Positions 9,814-18,077 of a stretch of DNA of 64,000 bases are shown here, piece after piece. Each line of letters opens with the position of its first letter. Within the stretch, counting starts at the first letter, position 1. The stretch comes from Entomobacter blattae (lineage in GTDB: Bacteria; Pseudomonadota; Alphaproteobacteria; Acetobacterales; Acetobacteraceae), in the NCBI RefSeq assembly GCF_014672835.1, contig NZ_CP060244.1, positions 909,001-973,000 of the forward strand. The letters are read 5' to 3'. Both the position numbers and the translations under genes were made by a program. The notes beneath the pieces were generated by a model, which was given only the letters and a program-made list of their open reading frames with translations, was not told the DNA's origin and did no database searches.

Positions 9814-10290
9814 CTATTGAACCAGTTGAAACTGATAGGGGCTGTCAAGGCTGAAGGTGGGGATCTGGATATCAAATCGTTCATTGGTGGCATGGTTGAT
9901 CAGGGTGTATTTCCCGCGCATAAAACCTGAGGGGGAGCGCAGCATAACACTGGAAGTATACTCAAAAGCAACACCAGCGTTCAGCACGGGTTGTTCCCCT
10001 ACCACACCATGCCCTTGAACATGCTCTATACGGCCGCCCCCATCGATAATTTCCCACTGGCGACTCAGGAGTTTTACAGTGTCGCTGCCGTGGTTTTCCA
10101 CCCGAATATGATAGGCCCAGCAAAATAGGCCTTCCTCTGGTGTTGATTGATCTTCGAGCCAAAAGGCCTTAACACTGACATGTATTTTTTCGGTCACCGC
10201 TTCAAAGCGCCCCAGGTTTTTACCCAAATCTAGCGGCAGGCCTTCCGGATCAAAAAAAACCTGGGCACGGTGGAAAAAATCTTCAGCCAT
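9814..10290 (-). CDS. apaG: ApaG domain protein
   Basis: A single ApaG (DUF525) immunoglobulin-like domain. Typical motifs are visible: CWAYHIRVENHGSDTVKLL (about residues 58-76), RQWEIIDGGGRIEHVQGHGVVGEQP in the next 25 residues, and GFMRGKYTL near the end. At 158 residues it is about 25-30 longer than the usual 125-130, because of an N-terminal stretch rich in Phe and Asp before the domain begins near residue 33; a shorter start is not obvious because no internal ATG precedes the domain. The family is associated with cobalt/magnesium sensitivity in enteric bacteria, but its biochemical role is unsettled. It is upstream of folE in the same apparent operon. Confidence 0.9.
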   Translation of the reverse strand: MAEDFFHRAQVFFDPEGLPLDLGKNLGRFEAVTEKIHVSVKAFWLEDQSTPEEGLFCWAYHIRVENHGSDTVKLLSRQWEIIDGGGRIEHVQGHGVVGEQPVLNAGVAFEYTSSVMLRSPSGFMRGKYTLINHATNERFDIQIPTFSLDSPYQFQLVQ

Positions 10291-10489
10291 AAAGGGGTAG
10301 TCCTGTTAGAAAAATGAAAAAGGTGGTCAAAATCTTTCCCCATTTCACTGGGAAAGCATGGGGCAGCTTTATCGGCCAATGTGGTTATACATATAATATG
10401 ATGACATTAAAATACAAACCCGATTGCTTTTAAAGAAAAACTTGGCTACAAGAAGGGCATAAATTCTTCTATGGCATTTAGAACGGTAT

Positions 10490-10563
10490 GCGGGTGTAGT
10501 TCAATGGTAGAACGGCAGCTTCCCAAGCTGCATACGAGGGTTCGATTCCCTTCACCCGCTCCA
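10490..10563 (+). tRNA. tRNA-Gly (anticodon CCC)
   Basis: A complete cloverleaf with encoded CCA. The acceptor GCGGGTG pairs with CACCCGC, the anticodon stem GCAGC/GCTGC encloses TTCCCAA (anticodon CCC), and the T loop is TTCGATT. It is 74 nt including CCA. It stands alone, about 280 bp from the 3' end of the retron reading frame. I looked for a second copy of its 3' end as an attachment site beyond the retron and saw none. Confidence 0.97.
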
Positions 10564-10846
10564 GATCCTTGGATTTCATCACATATTTGAAAAACAGGGA
10601 CAAAAATCACCAATTTTTGCCTGTGTAGATAATATGCAGAAAAATTTGCGGAATCATTCCTTCAAGCCACAATAAACCCTCTTCAGACCACTATTCAGCA
10701 GATATGCGCGCGTACCCTGCCAAATCGGACAGGCTTGGTATGCTCCCAACCCATGGAAATGCTCCGGGGCTTGAGGGAATTGGACGAAGCCTGCATGCTC
10801 GCTGACGCGGATAAGGCTCGATCGTACACTCTCTCTATAGCTTGCT
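10564..10846. other. Spacer between tRNA-Gly and retron 3' end
   Basis: The first 120 bases are AT-rich. From about 10700 the sequence becomes visibly GC-richer, like the retron itself, suggesting that the imported segment extends past the TOPRIM stop codon to roughly 10700. No gene, hairpin with a U tract or repeat is apparent. Confidence 0.4.
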
Positions 10847-11743
10847 CTACTGCTTGGCGGCGTGATGCAGGATGGCCTTTTGGATGCGCTCTAGCAAGGG
10901 ATCGAAGCCCGAAAAATCGATCTTGTCTGCGTTGGCCTTCAAGACAGATTTCGCAAAAATCATTTTGCTGTAATGCTTGGAGGAATCGAATTCTTTTCCG
11001 TTGGTGAGACTCAACTTCTTGCCATTGATCTCGTGATTGCGCCATTTCTCTGGAAATAGGTCTTCGATACAAGTGTATAACTCTTTTTTGAGCGTTTTTG
11101 GCGTAGGCATTTTTTTCTCGGGCGCTTTTACGATATAGAGGTTCTCTGTCACATGGTAGAAATCGGCTGTGGACGGTATTTCGATGAGTAGATTACTAGT
11201 TTCCTTTGCAGGACTCGTAACAGGGGGAGAGCCTTCGTTATTGCGAGTTAGTTTAGAATGAACTTCCTTCGCGGCTTTCGCGACGGGCTCCAACCCATCG
11301 TCATTATCGAGAACGATGATGACAGGATGCTTCATTGGCTTATGCGCAAACGGTTTATGTGAACTCTTTGAAAGTTTGAGGTTGTGCAGATAGTCTAGCG
11401 GGATTGATTTCAGATCGCCCGTACCGCCTCTTAAATCCATTACTTCATTGGCCAACTTGCTGCCATAGTTATAGTTAAAGTACCTCACAGCATGCTTAAA
11501 ACCGTTCTTGCCGGGCGCTCCGAGGGTGGGATGGAATTTCGCTCGTCTCTTGATGGCTTCTCGCAAATAGACGGAATCAGTCTTGCCTTCTGTAATAATT
11601 AGCGGCTCCTGAAGCGCTATGCAGTACTTATAGAAAAGGAAGCGGCGGAAAAGCTTTCGGATCGCACGCGGTTTTTTTCGCTGATCGGGGAGTTCTCTGC
11701 GTTCTTCGGTTTGCGTTACTGAGTAAATATGGCTAAGGATGCC
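10847..11743 (-). pseudogene. TOPRIM half of a retron RT-TOPRIM fusion, frameshifted from the RT
   Basis: This frame continues the reverse transcriptase protein after an apparent 1-nt deletion near 11742-11743. Read in the second frame it runs from GILSHIYSVTQ through a basic linker, FYKYCIALQEPL and IITEGKTDSVYLR (the TOPRIM glutamate motif, codons at about 11560-11595), to HPVIIVLDNDDGLEP (the Asp-x-Asp motif, near 11290-11335), and ends with a charged C-terminal part that I do not recognise. TOPRIM domains act on phosphodiester bonds, and in Ec67-type retrons this domain is fused to the RT as the presumed toxic effector. Restored, the fusion would be about 612 residues, close to Ec67 RT from memory (about 586). 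The TOPRIM frame has no ATG or GTG start before its first motif, so independent translation of an intact domain is unlikely. A stop lies just upstream in this frame. Confidence 0.8.
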
Positions 11744-12684
11744 TGAAGGGGATTGAGGTTGCTGGTCAGATCAGGCTTGGGGCCTTCATTATCGTCATCG
11801 GGTTGGGTCATAACCTTATAATACTGCCCCGTCTGGAAAAGCACGTCGCACATGGCGCGAGCACGGCGATAATAGTCGCTGCGGATGTTGACCTTTTCAT
11901 TGACCACCAAACCAGTGACCATCTGCCTGCTATCCTGAAAATGCATTCGGGTCTTGGCAGCGTTGACCGTGAACCCAGAGGTTACGATCTTGTCAACAAG
12001 CTCATCGCTCAAATGCCAGACCGGAGGGTCGTTTGTATCAACGGTTGCCAATCCGGTTGGAAACTCTCTTTGGCTTGTCGAGAAGGTGATATCGTCGGCG
12101 TAGCGTGTATAGGTTACGCTATATTTTTTGGCCAATCGAACGAGATGCATGTCCAGAATTTGAGCAATGAGCTCGGAGATTACGGGCGAGCAAGGGCTTC
12201 CTTGAGGAAGTGCCGCTCCGTCGCATGCAATCTGAGCGATCGTGGTGGCCACCTCGGGGTGGAGGCCGAACGCCTTGTCCTTCAGGAAAAATCCGCGTAC
12301 TCGACCAAAGTTAAAGGAAGGAAAGAAGTCTTCCAGGTCGAGGTTGAGAACCCAGTGTTTTCTCTTGTGGCGTCTGGCATTTTCGGCGATCGAACGGCCC
12401 TTTCGAAAACCGAAAGAAATCGGCTTTGCGCTTCGTTCCCTCTCGATTTCCGCGAGGCATCCATTGAGTACGTGGGAAAGGTGCGACTGCAACTTCTTGA
12501 GCTTGGGAACCGGGGCTTTAATCGTTCGCTTACCGCCAGAGTTCTTGTCGATCTCGAAAATCGTGTATTTCTGGTCGAGCGGGGTCATATAAACAATCGA
12601 AGTCAATGCCTTGGGTCTATATCCCAAGATCTCTGCAAGCCCTTTTCTGGATGTGGCAGATTTTAATTTATGAAGATAAGACAT
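11716..12684 (-). CDS. Retron-type reverse transcriptase (Ec67-like), C-terminus cut by a frameshift
   Basis: This enzyme primes on a guanosine in its cognate ncRNA and makes the branched RNA-DNA molecule msDNA. The finger and palm motifs are intact: IKAPVPKLKKLQ, FGFRKGRSI, LNLDLEDFFPSF (first catalytic Asp), LPQGSPCSPVISEL, and TRYADDITFS (YADD, about residues 195-198). The retron-specific signature VTGLVVN is present near residue 258. The frame ends at TAA 11716-11718 with NPLQASLAIFTQ; inserting one G at the GG of 11742-11743 gives NPLQGILSHIYSVTQ and joins the TOPRIM domain. The ATG start lies 18 bp after the ncRNA a2 repeat, a typical retron spacing. The segment is GC-richer than its surroundings, consistent with transfer. 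All catalytic RT motifs are complete, so the truncated protein could still reverse transcribe. Confidence 0.93.
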   Translation of the reverse strand: MSYLHKLKSATSRKGLAEILGYRPKALTSIVYMTPLDQKYTIFEIDKNSGGKRTIKAPVPKLKKLQSHLSHVLNGCLAEIERERSAKPISFGFRKGRSIAENARRHKRKHWVLNLDLEDFFPSFNFGRVRGFFLKDKAFGLHPEVATTIAQIACDGAALPQGSPCSPVISELIAQILDMHLVRLAKKYSVTYTRYADDITFSTSQREFPTGLATVDTNDPPVWHLSDELVDKIVTSGFTVNAAKTRMHFQDSRQMVTGLVVNEKVNIRSDYYRRARAMCDVLFQTGQYYKVMTQPDDDNEGPKPDLTSNLNPLQASLAIFTQ

Positions 12685-12702
12685 ATCACTCGCAAATAAA
12701 AA

Positions 12703-12848
12703 GGCTTACAGGCACTCCTACGCGATGAACATACGGGCTATTTAAACAAACGAAATGTTTAACCCGCAATAAGTGTTAAAGAAGCACAAGCGTAGCTTGG
12801 CATTGGTACATATGTCTCGAATCCGGACAACAATTCTGCCTGTAAGCC
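12703..12848 (-). ncRNA. Retron msr-msd non-coding RNA with a1/a2 repeats
   Basis: On the minus strand, GGCTTACAGGCA (12837-12848, a1) and its perfect 12-nt reverse complement TGCCTGTAAGCC (12703-12714, a2) bracket 122 nt immediately upstream of the reverse transcriptase. This is the defining retron layout. Directly after a1 comes GAATTGTTGTCCGGATTC, close to my memory of the Ec67 msr start (GGCAGATTTGTTGG), and the a2 side GGAGTGCCTGTAAGCC resembles Ec67 GGAGTGCCTGCATGCG. Inside, a small msr hairpin (TGTC...GACA) and a long msd hairpin (CGGGTTAAACA...TGTTTAA...CCCG, near 12735-12768) are visible. The branch guanosine and the exact msDNA ends cannot be fixed by reading alone. Confidence 0.88.
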
Positions 12849-12952
12849 GACTATCAGATTACACCAAAGGCTGGGAGAGCGGCAACATCGAAAGAGCACG
12901 ATTGCTTGCTCGTTAGTGAAACGGCAGTTCCTTAGTAATATACCTTTCGAAA

Positions 12953-13238
12953 GGGGTCAGTCTGCTCCCTTGTTTTCGACCATCAGGCGACAATAGACTT
13001 GGGCATTTGGGGCCTGGTCTGCAATTTTTTCTAGTTCTTCTAGGCAGCAAACGCAAAAAGCCTTACTCCTGCCTGGTAGGCTTGTGCAATGGCAGAGGCT
13101 TTTTTGATGGTATTGCCAAACGAAATACCTCCAGCAGGAGTACCAGCTTGCAAGCATAATTCTACTTCTTCCCACGAGGCTGCATCAAAAGAAGAGCCCA
13201 GAGAGACCAGGCGTTCAAGAATAGCCATGGCAGGGTTG
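12953..13238 (-). pseudogene. Truncated copy of the neighbouring PLP decarboxylase gene
   Basis: These 286 bases match 15476-15761, the middle of the intact decarboxylase gene, with only about ten differences. One of these is a deleted T (GCAGCAAACG versus GCAGTCAAACG) that shifts the frame, so it cannot be functional. It is in the same orientation as the parent, 1.5 kb away. The match ends abruptly at 13238, and the next three bases (13239-13241) are the stop codon of the secreted-protein gene, so the copy is joined exactly to that gene's end. The other border is next to the retron's 5' side. Confidence 0.93.
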
Positions 13239-13886
13239 CTAGCCTTTAAGAGGGGGGGTATCCTCCTCGGAGGTTTTAGAGGCAGATTTGGCTTTGTGGG
13301 CCTTACGTTTGGCTGGGTGGCGTTTGTTGGAACGGGTGGGGGGTGGTGTTGCTGTAATAGTGTCCTGATACTGGCCGTTATGCCATATCCATTTATCCGT
13401 CCCATCTACCAAAAGATCTTTCATACCGTCATGTTCTTCGGGCAGAATGGCGATGGGGCCACTTACGGAATCCAGCACATTGACCCAACTTCCCCCCTTA
13501 TTGAGATAGACTGACGTTGAACAGCCCGCAGACCCACACATACCAGCCGATTGGAGTTGAATGAAAAGGGCCTTGGCATCGACCCGACTGGAGATGTGGG
13601 CCGTTCCGATGAGTACTAGCGGGTTTTCATTATGACGGGCGGCTAGGGCAAGATCATCAGCGCTGAGTTTACGGGCAATCTTGTCGAGCTCGCTTCCAGG
13701 TTGTTCAGTTAAGGGCACCATAAGGGGGGTAGTAGAGGAAGAAGCCGTATTGTGGCTTTTATGGTGGCGGCTATGTTTGGTTTTATGGCTTGTATGGTGT
13801 GGGGTAGCAGCGGCAAATAAGGGGGAAATAGCGGTGCTGCTGAGCATTATGCCAGCGAGAAAGGAAGCAAACAGGCGCTTTGACAT
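13239..13886 (-). CDS. Secreted protein of unknown function with His/Ser-rich N-terminal linker
   Basis: I do not recognise the family. The 215-residue product starts with a clear Sec signal (MSKRLFASFLAGIMLSSTAI, cleavage after PLFAA), followed by a His/Lys/Ser/Thr-rich linker (residues 28-55) and a globular part (about 60-165) containing one Cys pair MCGSAGCSTS and a segment KWIWHNGQYQD. The C-terminal 45 residues are a Lys/Arg/Pro-rich tail. The tail may be new sequence: the coding frame ends exactly at the junction with the truncated decarboxylase copy, so the natural C-terminus could have been replaced. ATG 13884-13886 opens with an A-rich upstream region but only a weak ribosome site. 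It was probably exported to the periplasm. Confidence 0.6.
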   Translation of the reverse strand: MSKRLFASFLAGIMLSSTAISPLFAAATPHHTSHKTKHSRHHKSHNTASSSTTPLMVPLTEQPGSELDKIARKLSADDLALAARHNENPLVLIGTAHISSRVDAKALFIQLQSAGMCGSAGCSTSVYLNKGGSWVNVLDSVSGPIAILPEEHDGMKDLLVDGTDKWIWHNGQYQDTITATPPPTRSNKRHPAKRKAHKAKSASKTSEEDTPPLKG

Positions 13887-14286
13887 TGCTGTGCGTTCTC
13901 CAGGTTAGGTCAAGGGAGCGTTATAGCCTGAACGGACTCTGACAGTGCTCTCATAGGGTTTTGGCATTGTGGTATAAATGATATAAAAAAATTGACCAGG
14001 GAAAGCAAACAGATATATTGGCCCCAGTTTTTTATTGAGGTTTTTTATCTTAAGTTTTTTGTTGAGGTTTTTGGGGATCCTCTTGAACAATCGGCCATTG
14101 GCTCGTTAAATACAGGATATTCCCGTTTTTGTTGTGGGTGGCTTAGGCCGAGGGGAAGCGATTGTCAGTTATTGGGAGTAAGGGGCAGTGGGAGCCCCAG
14201 TTGGGCACCCTGCCTTCTTGTCCAGGAGAGAGCATAACACAGGTTTTTATGGAGATCTTACGGAAAACCCTGGAAGGAAAAAGACC
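13887..14286. other. Spacer with a 24-bp class imperfect repeat
   Basis: A divergent promoter region should lie here between the secreted-protein gene and the DUF1653 gene. At about 14030-14080 a T-rich imperfect repeat with a core like TTGAGGTTTTT occurs twice. No gene is apparent. Confidence 0.4.
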
Positions 14287-14613
14287 ATGAAGGCAAGGGC
14301 TGGCCATTCTGTCAATCATTCCCCTGGGGAAAATAATACTTCCCAGTTTGGGCAAATGTCTGAGAAAGTGTCTGGGCAAGCATCCGGGCAAACACCTCTT
14401 TTACCGGTTGTTGGCCGTTACCGCCATTATAAGGGTGGGGAATATACCGTGCTATTTTTGGCCAGGCACAGTGAAACAGAAGAGTGGATGGTGGTTTACA
14501 GAAGCGAGAAGGAAGGAACTTATTGGGTTAGGCCAAGAGAGATGTGGATGCAAACCGCAGGAGATGGCGTGCCACGTTTTACCAAGATGGACGAGGGGGA
14601 GGGCCCCCCTTAA
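14287..14613 (+). CDS. DUF1653 domain protein
   Basis: About 108 residues. The C-terminal two thirds form one DUF1653 domain: GRYRHYKGGEYTVLFLARHS, then EEWMVVYRS, YWVRPREMW and a terminal VPRFTKM. Stand-alone proteins of this kind are usually 65-80 residues, and their function is unknown. The start at ATG 14287 is preceded by GGAAGGAAAAAGACC, a good ribosome site; the frame is open further upstream but without a better start. The N-terminal extension contains a 12-bp in-frame tandem duplication (14371-14394) giving SGQASGQ, in line with other short duplications in this window. Confidence 0.82.
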   Translation: MKARAGHSVNHSPGENNTSQFGQMSEKVSGQASGQTPLLPVVGRYRHYKGGEYTVLFLARHSETEEWMVVYRSEKEGTYWVRPREMWMQTAGDGVPRFTKMDEGEGPP

Positions 14614-14776
14614 GCAAGCCTTGCCATGTTTCCTTTTTGAAAAAGGCAGTTTCCCCGAAACACACTAAGGCCACACCCCCAAATGCCTGGTGGGAAGACA
14701 TCACCAGGCAAAAATTGGGTTCACATTCACATCAGTTCACATAGAAAAAACGGTCAGCCGAATTTGAAGGCTTTTG

Positions 14777-15907
14777 CTAGATATAATATTCCGCTAAGGG
14801 TTTGAAGCCGTTAAATTTAGTGGCACAATAAGAAGAAACATACGCCCCTGTTGAATGCAGGCTGACCCGATCGCCTGACTTAAGCTGAATGGGGAGCTGG
14901 TAAGGCGTTTTCTCATACATAATATCGGCTCCATCACAGGTTGGCCCTGCAATGGCGGCAGAGACCATATCCCCTTCCGGATAGGGGGTCTCAATCTGGT
15001 ATTTAATGGCCTCTCCTTCGGTTTCGGCCAACCCCCCAAAACGGCCAATATCAAGATAAACCCATTTCGGCCCATCGGGAATGCCTCTTTGACTGGTCAA
15101 GACCACTTCTGAACAGATTGTGCCGGCTTCGCCCACCAGGAACCGTCCTGGTTCGATGATGATGTGGGGGATGTTGTTTTTGAAATATTGTGTCATGGCT
15201 TGGGCGATGGTGCTGGTGAACTGGTCGATTTCTGGCACCTCTTCCTGATAGCGTATGGGAAACCCGCCTCCGAGATTTACCATGCGCAGATCGATCCCGG
15301 CGTGGGCAAGGTCTGTAAAGAGCAGGGCTGTTTTTGCGATAGCGGCCTCATAGGCGTGTATGGAGGTTTGTTGGCTGCCGACATGGAAAGAGAGTCCATA
15401 AGGGTCGAGGCCTAGGTCTTTGGCCTTGAGCATAAGGGTTTTGGCATTGTCCAGAGTTGTACCGAACTTGCGGGAAAGGGGCCATTCTGCTCCCTTATTT
15501 TCGACCATCAGGCGGCAATAGACTTGGGCATTTGGGGCCTGGTCTGCAATTTTTTCTAGTTCTTCTAGGCAGTCAAACGCAAAAAGCCTTACTCCTGCCT
15601 GGTAGGCTTGTGCAATGGCAGAGGCTTTTTTGATGGTATTGCCAAACGAAATACCCCCAGCAGGAGCACCAGCTTGCAAGCATAATTCTACCTCTTCCCA
15701 CGAGGCTGCATCAAAAGAAGAGCCCAAAGAGACCAGGCGTTCAAGAATAGCCATGGCAGGGTTGGCTTTTACAGCATAGTAAATACTGGCCTGGGGTAGT
15801 TGGGTTTTAAGCTGTTGATAGCGGTATTCAACATGATCAACATCCACCACGAGATATGGCGTTGGCAAAGCCTGGTTTTCCAGAAAACGGGTTATTTTTG
15901 GATTCAT
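14777..15907 (-). CDS. PLP-dependent ornithine/lysine decarboxylase (fold type III)
   Basis: The predicted reaction is decarboxylation of ornithine (or lysine) to putrescine (or cadaverine). The 376-residue length is normal for the short eukaryote-like alanine-racemase-fold enzymes. Key motifs are intact: YYAVKANP with the PLP lysine (about residue 48), SFHVGSQ, MVNLGGGFP (phosphate-binding glycine loop), EPGRFLVGEAG, and GPTCDGADIM with the catalytic cysteine supplied across the dimer. The start was chosen at ATG 15907 (MNPKITRF), preceded by AAGGGATGAG; the open frame extends to 15982 but without family similarity. Substrate choice between ornithine and lysine is not readable with certainty. 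A leader with small ORFs lies upstream, and a broken copy of its middle lies at 12953-13238. A putrescine-type permease and oxidase occur near 40-43.6 kb. Confidence 0.93.
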   Translation of the reverse strand: MNPKITRFLENQALPTPYLVVDVDHVEYRYQQLKTQLPQASIYYAVKANPAMAILERLVSLGSSFDAASWEEVELCLQAGAPAGGISFGNTIKKASAIAQAYQAGVRLFAFDCLEELEKIADQAPNAQVYCRLMVENKGAEWPLSRKFGTTLDNAKTLMLKAKDLGLDPYGLSFHVGSQQTSIHAYEAAIAKTALLFTDLAHAGIDLRMVNLGGGFPIRYQEEVPEIDQFTSTIAQAMTQYFKNNIPHIIIEPGRFLVGEAGTICSEVVLTSQRGIPDGPKWVYLDIGRFGGLAETEGEAIKYQIETPYPEGDMVSAAIAGPTCDGADIMYEKTPYQLPIQLKSGDRVSLHSTGAYVSSYCATKFNGFKPLAEYYI

Positions 15908-15963
15908 TGCACACTCATCCCTTAATTCTAGATTCTGCAGGGGCAGAATATATTGCGAACGGT

Positions 15964-16202
15964 CTAACGGACCAGCGACCAATAAGGTTTAGTTAAAAAC
16001 ACTAAAGCCTGATTGCTAGAACGCTTGACGTCGTTGCGTAACCGCTGAGGGCCAGGGGCACGTGCGTTGTTGCGTAGGATTGCGGATATGGGGTTTTCTG
16101 AAAAAAAAAGCAATAAATAAATTATTATTTCTTTTGTTTTTTTTATAGCCATTTCCCATCCTTTTATTGACGGGAAAACAGGCGGTCGATCAGGGCAACC
16201 AT
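15964..16202 (-). promoter_or_regulatory. Candidate leader with two small ORFs upstream of the decarboxylase
   Basis: Upstream of the decarboxylase on the same strand are two small frames with start sites. The first runs ATG 16202 to TAA 16164 and encodes MVALIDRLFSRQ. The second runs 16152-15964 (62 residues) and is preceded by AGGATGGGAA; its second half is Arg/Asn/Pro-rich (ILRNNARAPGPQRL). It stops 56 bases before the decarboxylase ATG. The segment 16015-16085 is clearly GC-richer than the AT-rich DNA around it, suggesting constraint. Polyamine decarboxylase genes in proteobacteria are known to have regulatory leaders with translated small ORFs, so control by polyamine-dependent translation is plausible, but it is inference here. 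Confidence 0.45.
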
Positions 16203-16723
16203 GAAGAGGGGAAAACATTATAATGAGTAAAAATATGTATCATGAGTAAAAAGATGTTCACAAGCCAAAGTGAATAAATTTTTAAGACAATGGTAAGAAA
16301 AATGTATGAAGAACCATGAACACCTTATCTCTGCCTTAAGTAAAAACAAAGCATTCATACTTTAAGCAGAGAAAAATGGCCTTTAAACGTGACATCCTTT
16401 CCACAGCCATTATTTTAATGGTCTTATTTTTCTTCTATAGGGCAATTTTGTATTGTCACGAAGAGAAAACTGTTTTTGTATAGACTAAACGTTACAATTT
16501 CATATGCATGCTTATGAAGGAGAAGATTTTCTGCTGGGATAAAAGTGCTATTGGGACAAAAGCGCTATTCAAAGTCTTCACTCTGGGAACGGAGAAAAAT
16601 CTTATGAGGTTTTGTAGACCTTCTTAAAAGCTTTAAGTGAGAGCCTCCAAAATATGAGAGCTCCCAGAACGGTTTTTAGAGCGGTTTTCCAGGAGGATTT
16701 CCCAGAACGGTTAAAAATTCTAA
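16203..16723. other. AT-rich spacer before the YihY-like gene
   Basis: No gene is seen. A 17-bp tandem doublet with the core GGGATAAAAGTGCTATT lies at 16536-16569, and a 19-bp doublet starting ATGAGTAAAAA is near 16222-16260. The divergent promoters of the decarboxylase leader and the YihY-like gene must lie here. Confidence 0.5.
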
Positions 16724-17950
16724 ATGGTTAAAAACTCCAAGCGGTTTAAAAACAAGGTAAGGCCAACAGCACGATATTCAAGAGAAACTGAGCCATTCAT
16801 GCAGCAGATAATGCCGGAAAATCAACCAGAGTCTTCCTTTATTCCCTCAGAGATTCCTCCAGAGACTCTTCCAGAGACTTCCGCTGAAGAGAGGGAGCTC
16901 CTTGCATCGGGTCTTGTCCAACAGGGGCCAGCGGGGAATTTCCCTAATCGCCAACAGCCGTTTTTGCAGGCGGTTCACCAAGGTTATCGGGTAGCCTTTC
17001 CCTGGCAGATCCCCTTTTCTGGATGGAAGCGTGTTGCTCGTATGGTTTTTCATAATTTGGGGTCAGATCAAACAGGGCTTTCTGCTGCAGGTTGCGCTTT
17101 TTATGGCACGCTCTCCCTTATTCCCTCCATTAGTGCGCTTATCTCTCTCTATGGCTTGTTGTTTGACCCCTATACTGTTGAACCCCAGTTAGAGAAAATG
17201 CGTATTATCATGCCCAATTCCCTGTATCAGATGATCAGCCAGCAAATCCACAATCTTTTAGAGCAACCTCACAGCACCCTAACCTTTAACCTGTTTTTCT
17301 CGTTCATGGTCACATTGTGGGCGGCCTCTGCCGGCACCAAGTCTATTCTTTCTGCTTTAAATATTGCTTATCAAGAGGAAGAGCACCGCAGCTTTCTGCA
17401 TTATCAAATGACCGGTCTCTTAATGACGATTGGTTCCCTGCTTATTGCCATCCTGACTTTGGCCCTTTTAGTGGCTTTGCCTGCTATGGTGCATTATCTT
17501 CCCCTTACAGTTCCCTATCAGCTGCGTAAAAGCTTCGGTGTCGATTTTATTGAGCAGTCCTCAGACCTGTTTGTGCGGATGGGAAGCTTGTGTATCTTGG
17601 CCGTATTTGTTCTCTTTGCCTTTTCTTTTGTTTTTCGCTATGGCCCCTCACGGCGGAAGGCCAAATGGCGGTGGGTTATTCCTGGGGCATTGTTTACTAT
17701 GATCTTATGGGGTCTCTCCTCTTATGCTTTTTCCATTTATGTGGGGCGTATGGCCAATTATACCACCACCTATGGGCCCTTAGGGACTGTGGCAGGTGTG
17801 ATGATGTGGTTTTATGTTACGGCCTATGCTGTTGTTTTGGGGGCAGAGCTTAATGCCGCCTTGGAGCTGCATGTTAACACAGATACAACACAAGGTGAGG
17901 ACCGGCCCATGGGGAAAAGGCAGGCCTATGTTGCAGACCATGTTGTCTAA
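16724..17950 (+). CDS. YihY/BrkB-family integral membrane protein
   Basis: 408 residues with six or seven membrane helices between about residues 120 and 390. Family motifs are present: SAAGCAFYGTLSLIPSISAL at the first helix and the closing block GPLGTVAGVMMWFYVTAYAV followed by LGAELNAALEL. YihY was once called ribonuclease BN, but the family has no demonstrated nuclease activity and its function is unknown. The N-terminal 100 residues are a hydrophilic Pro/Glu/Gln-rich extension with a 12-bp in-frame duplication at 16859-16882. A shorter start at ATG 16799 is possible. There are remnant-rich spacers downstream. Confidence 0.88.
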   Translation: MVKNSKRFKNKVRPTARYSRETEPFMQQIMPENQPESSFIPSEIPPETLPETSAEERELLASGLVQQGPAGNFPNRQQPFLQAVHQGYRVAFPWQIPFSGWKRVARMVFHNLGSDQTGLSAAGCAFYGTLSLIPSISALISLYGLLFDPYTVEPQLEKMRIIMPNSLYQMISQQIHNLLEQPHSTLTFNLFFSFMVTLWAASAGTKSILSALNIAYQEEEHRSFLHYQMTGLLMTIGSLLIAILTLALLVALPAMVHYLPLTVPYQLRKSFGVDFIEQSSDLFVRMGSLCILAVFVLFAFSFVFRYGPSRRKAKWRWVIPGALFTMILWGLSSYAFSIYVGRMANYTTTYGPLGTVAGVMMWFYVTAYAVVLGAELNAALELHVNTDTTQGEDRPMGKRQAYVADHVV

Positions 17951-18077
17951 AAGCTTTTTAAACAAGTTATCTATTAAAACCCCTGTAGAAAATACGCGGG
18001 TTGTCAATAGGGTATAGTGTGTCGCGAAAAGAGCTGTCGCACGCGTTCCTTTAACAGGCACAACATAGCGATGGTAT

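Noticed and set aside
10695-11072. Open frame antisense or out of frame to the retron TOPRIM region
   Set aside because: It is on the same strand but in another frame than the TOPRIM coding sequence, and only its last 40 residues lie outside; no recognisable protein.
11716-11750. Programmed ribosomal frameshift joining RT and TOPRIM
   Set aside because: The overlap has no recognisable slippery heptamer or downstream pseudoknot, and related retron RT-TOPRIM proteins are encoded in one frame as far as I know. A one-base deletion is simpler.
10490-12960. Retron island integrated at tRNA-Gly with a duplicated attachment site
   Set aside because: I found no second copy of the tRNA 3' end on the far side and no integrase gene.
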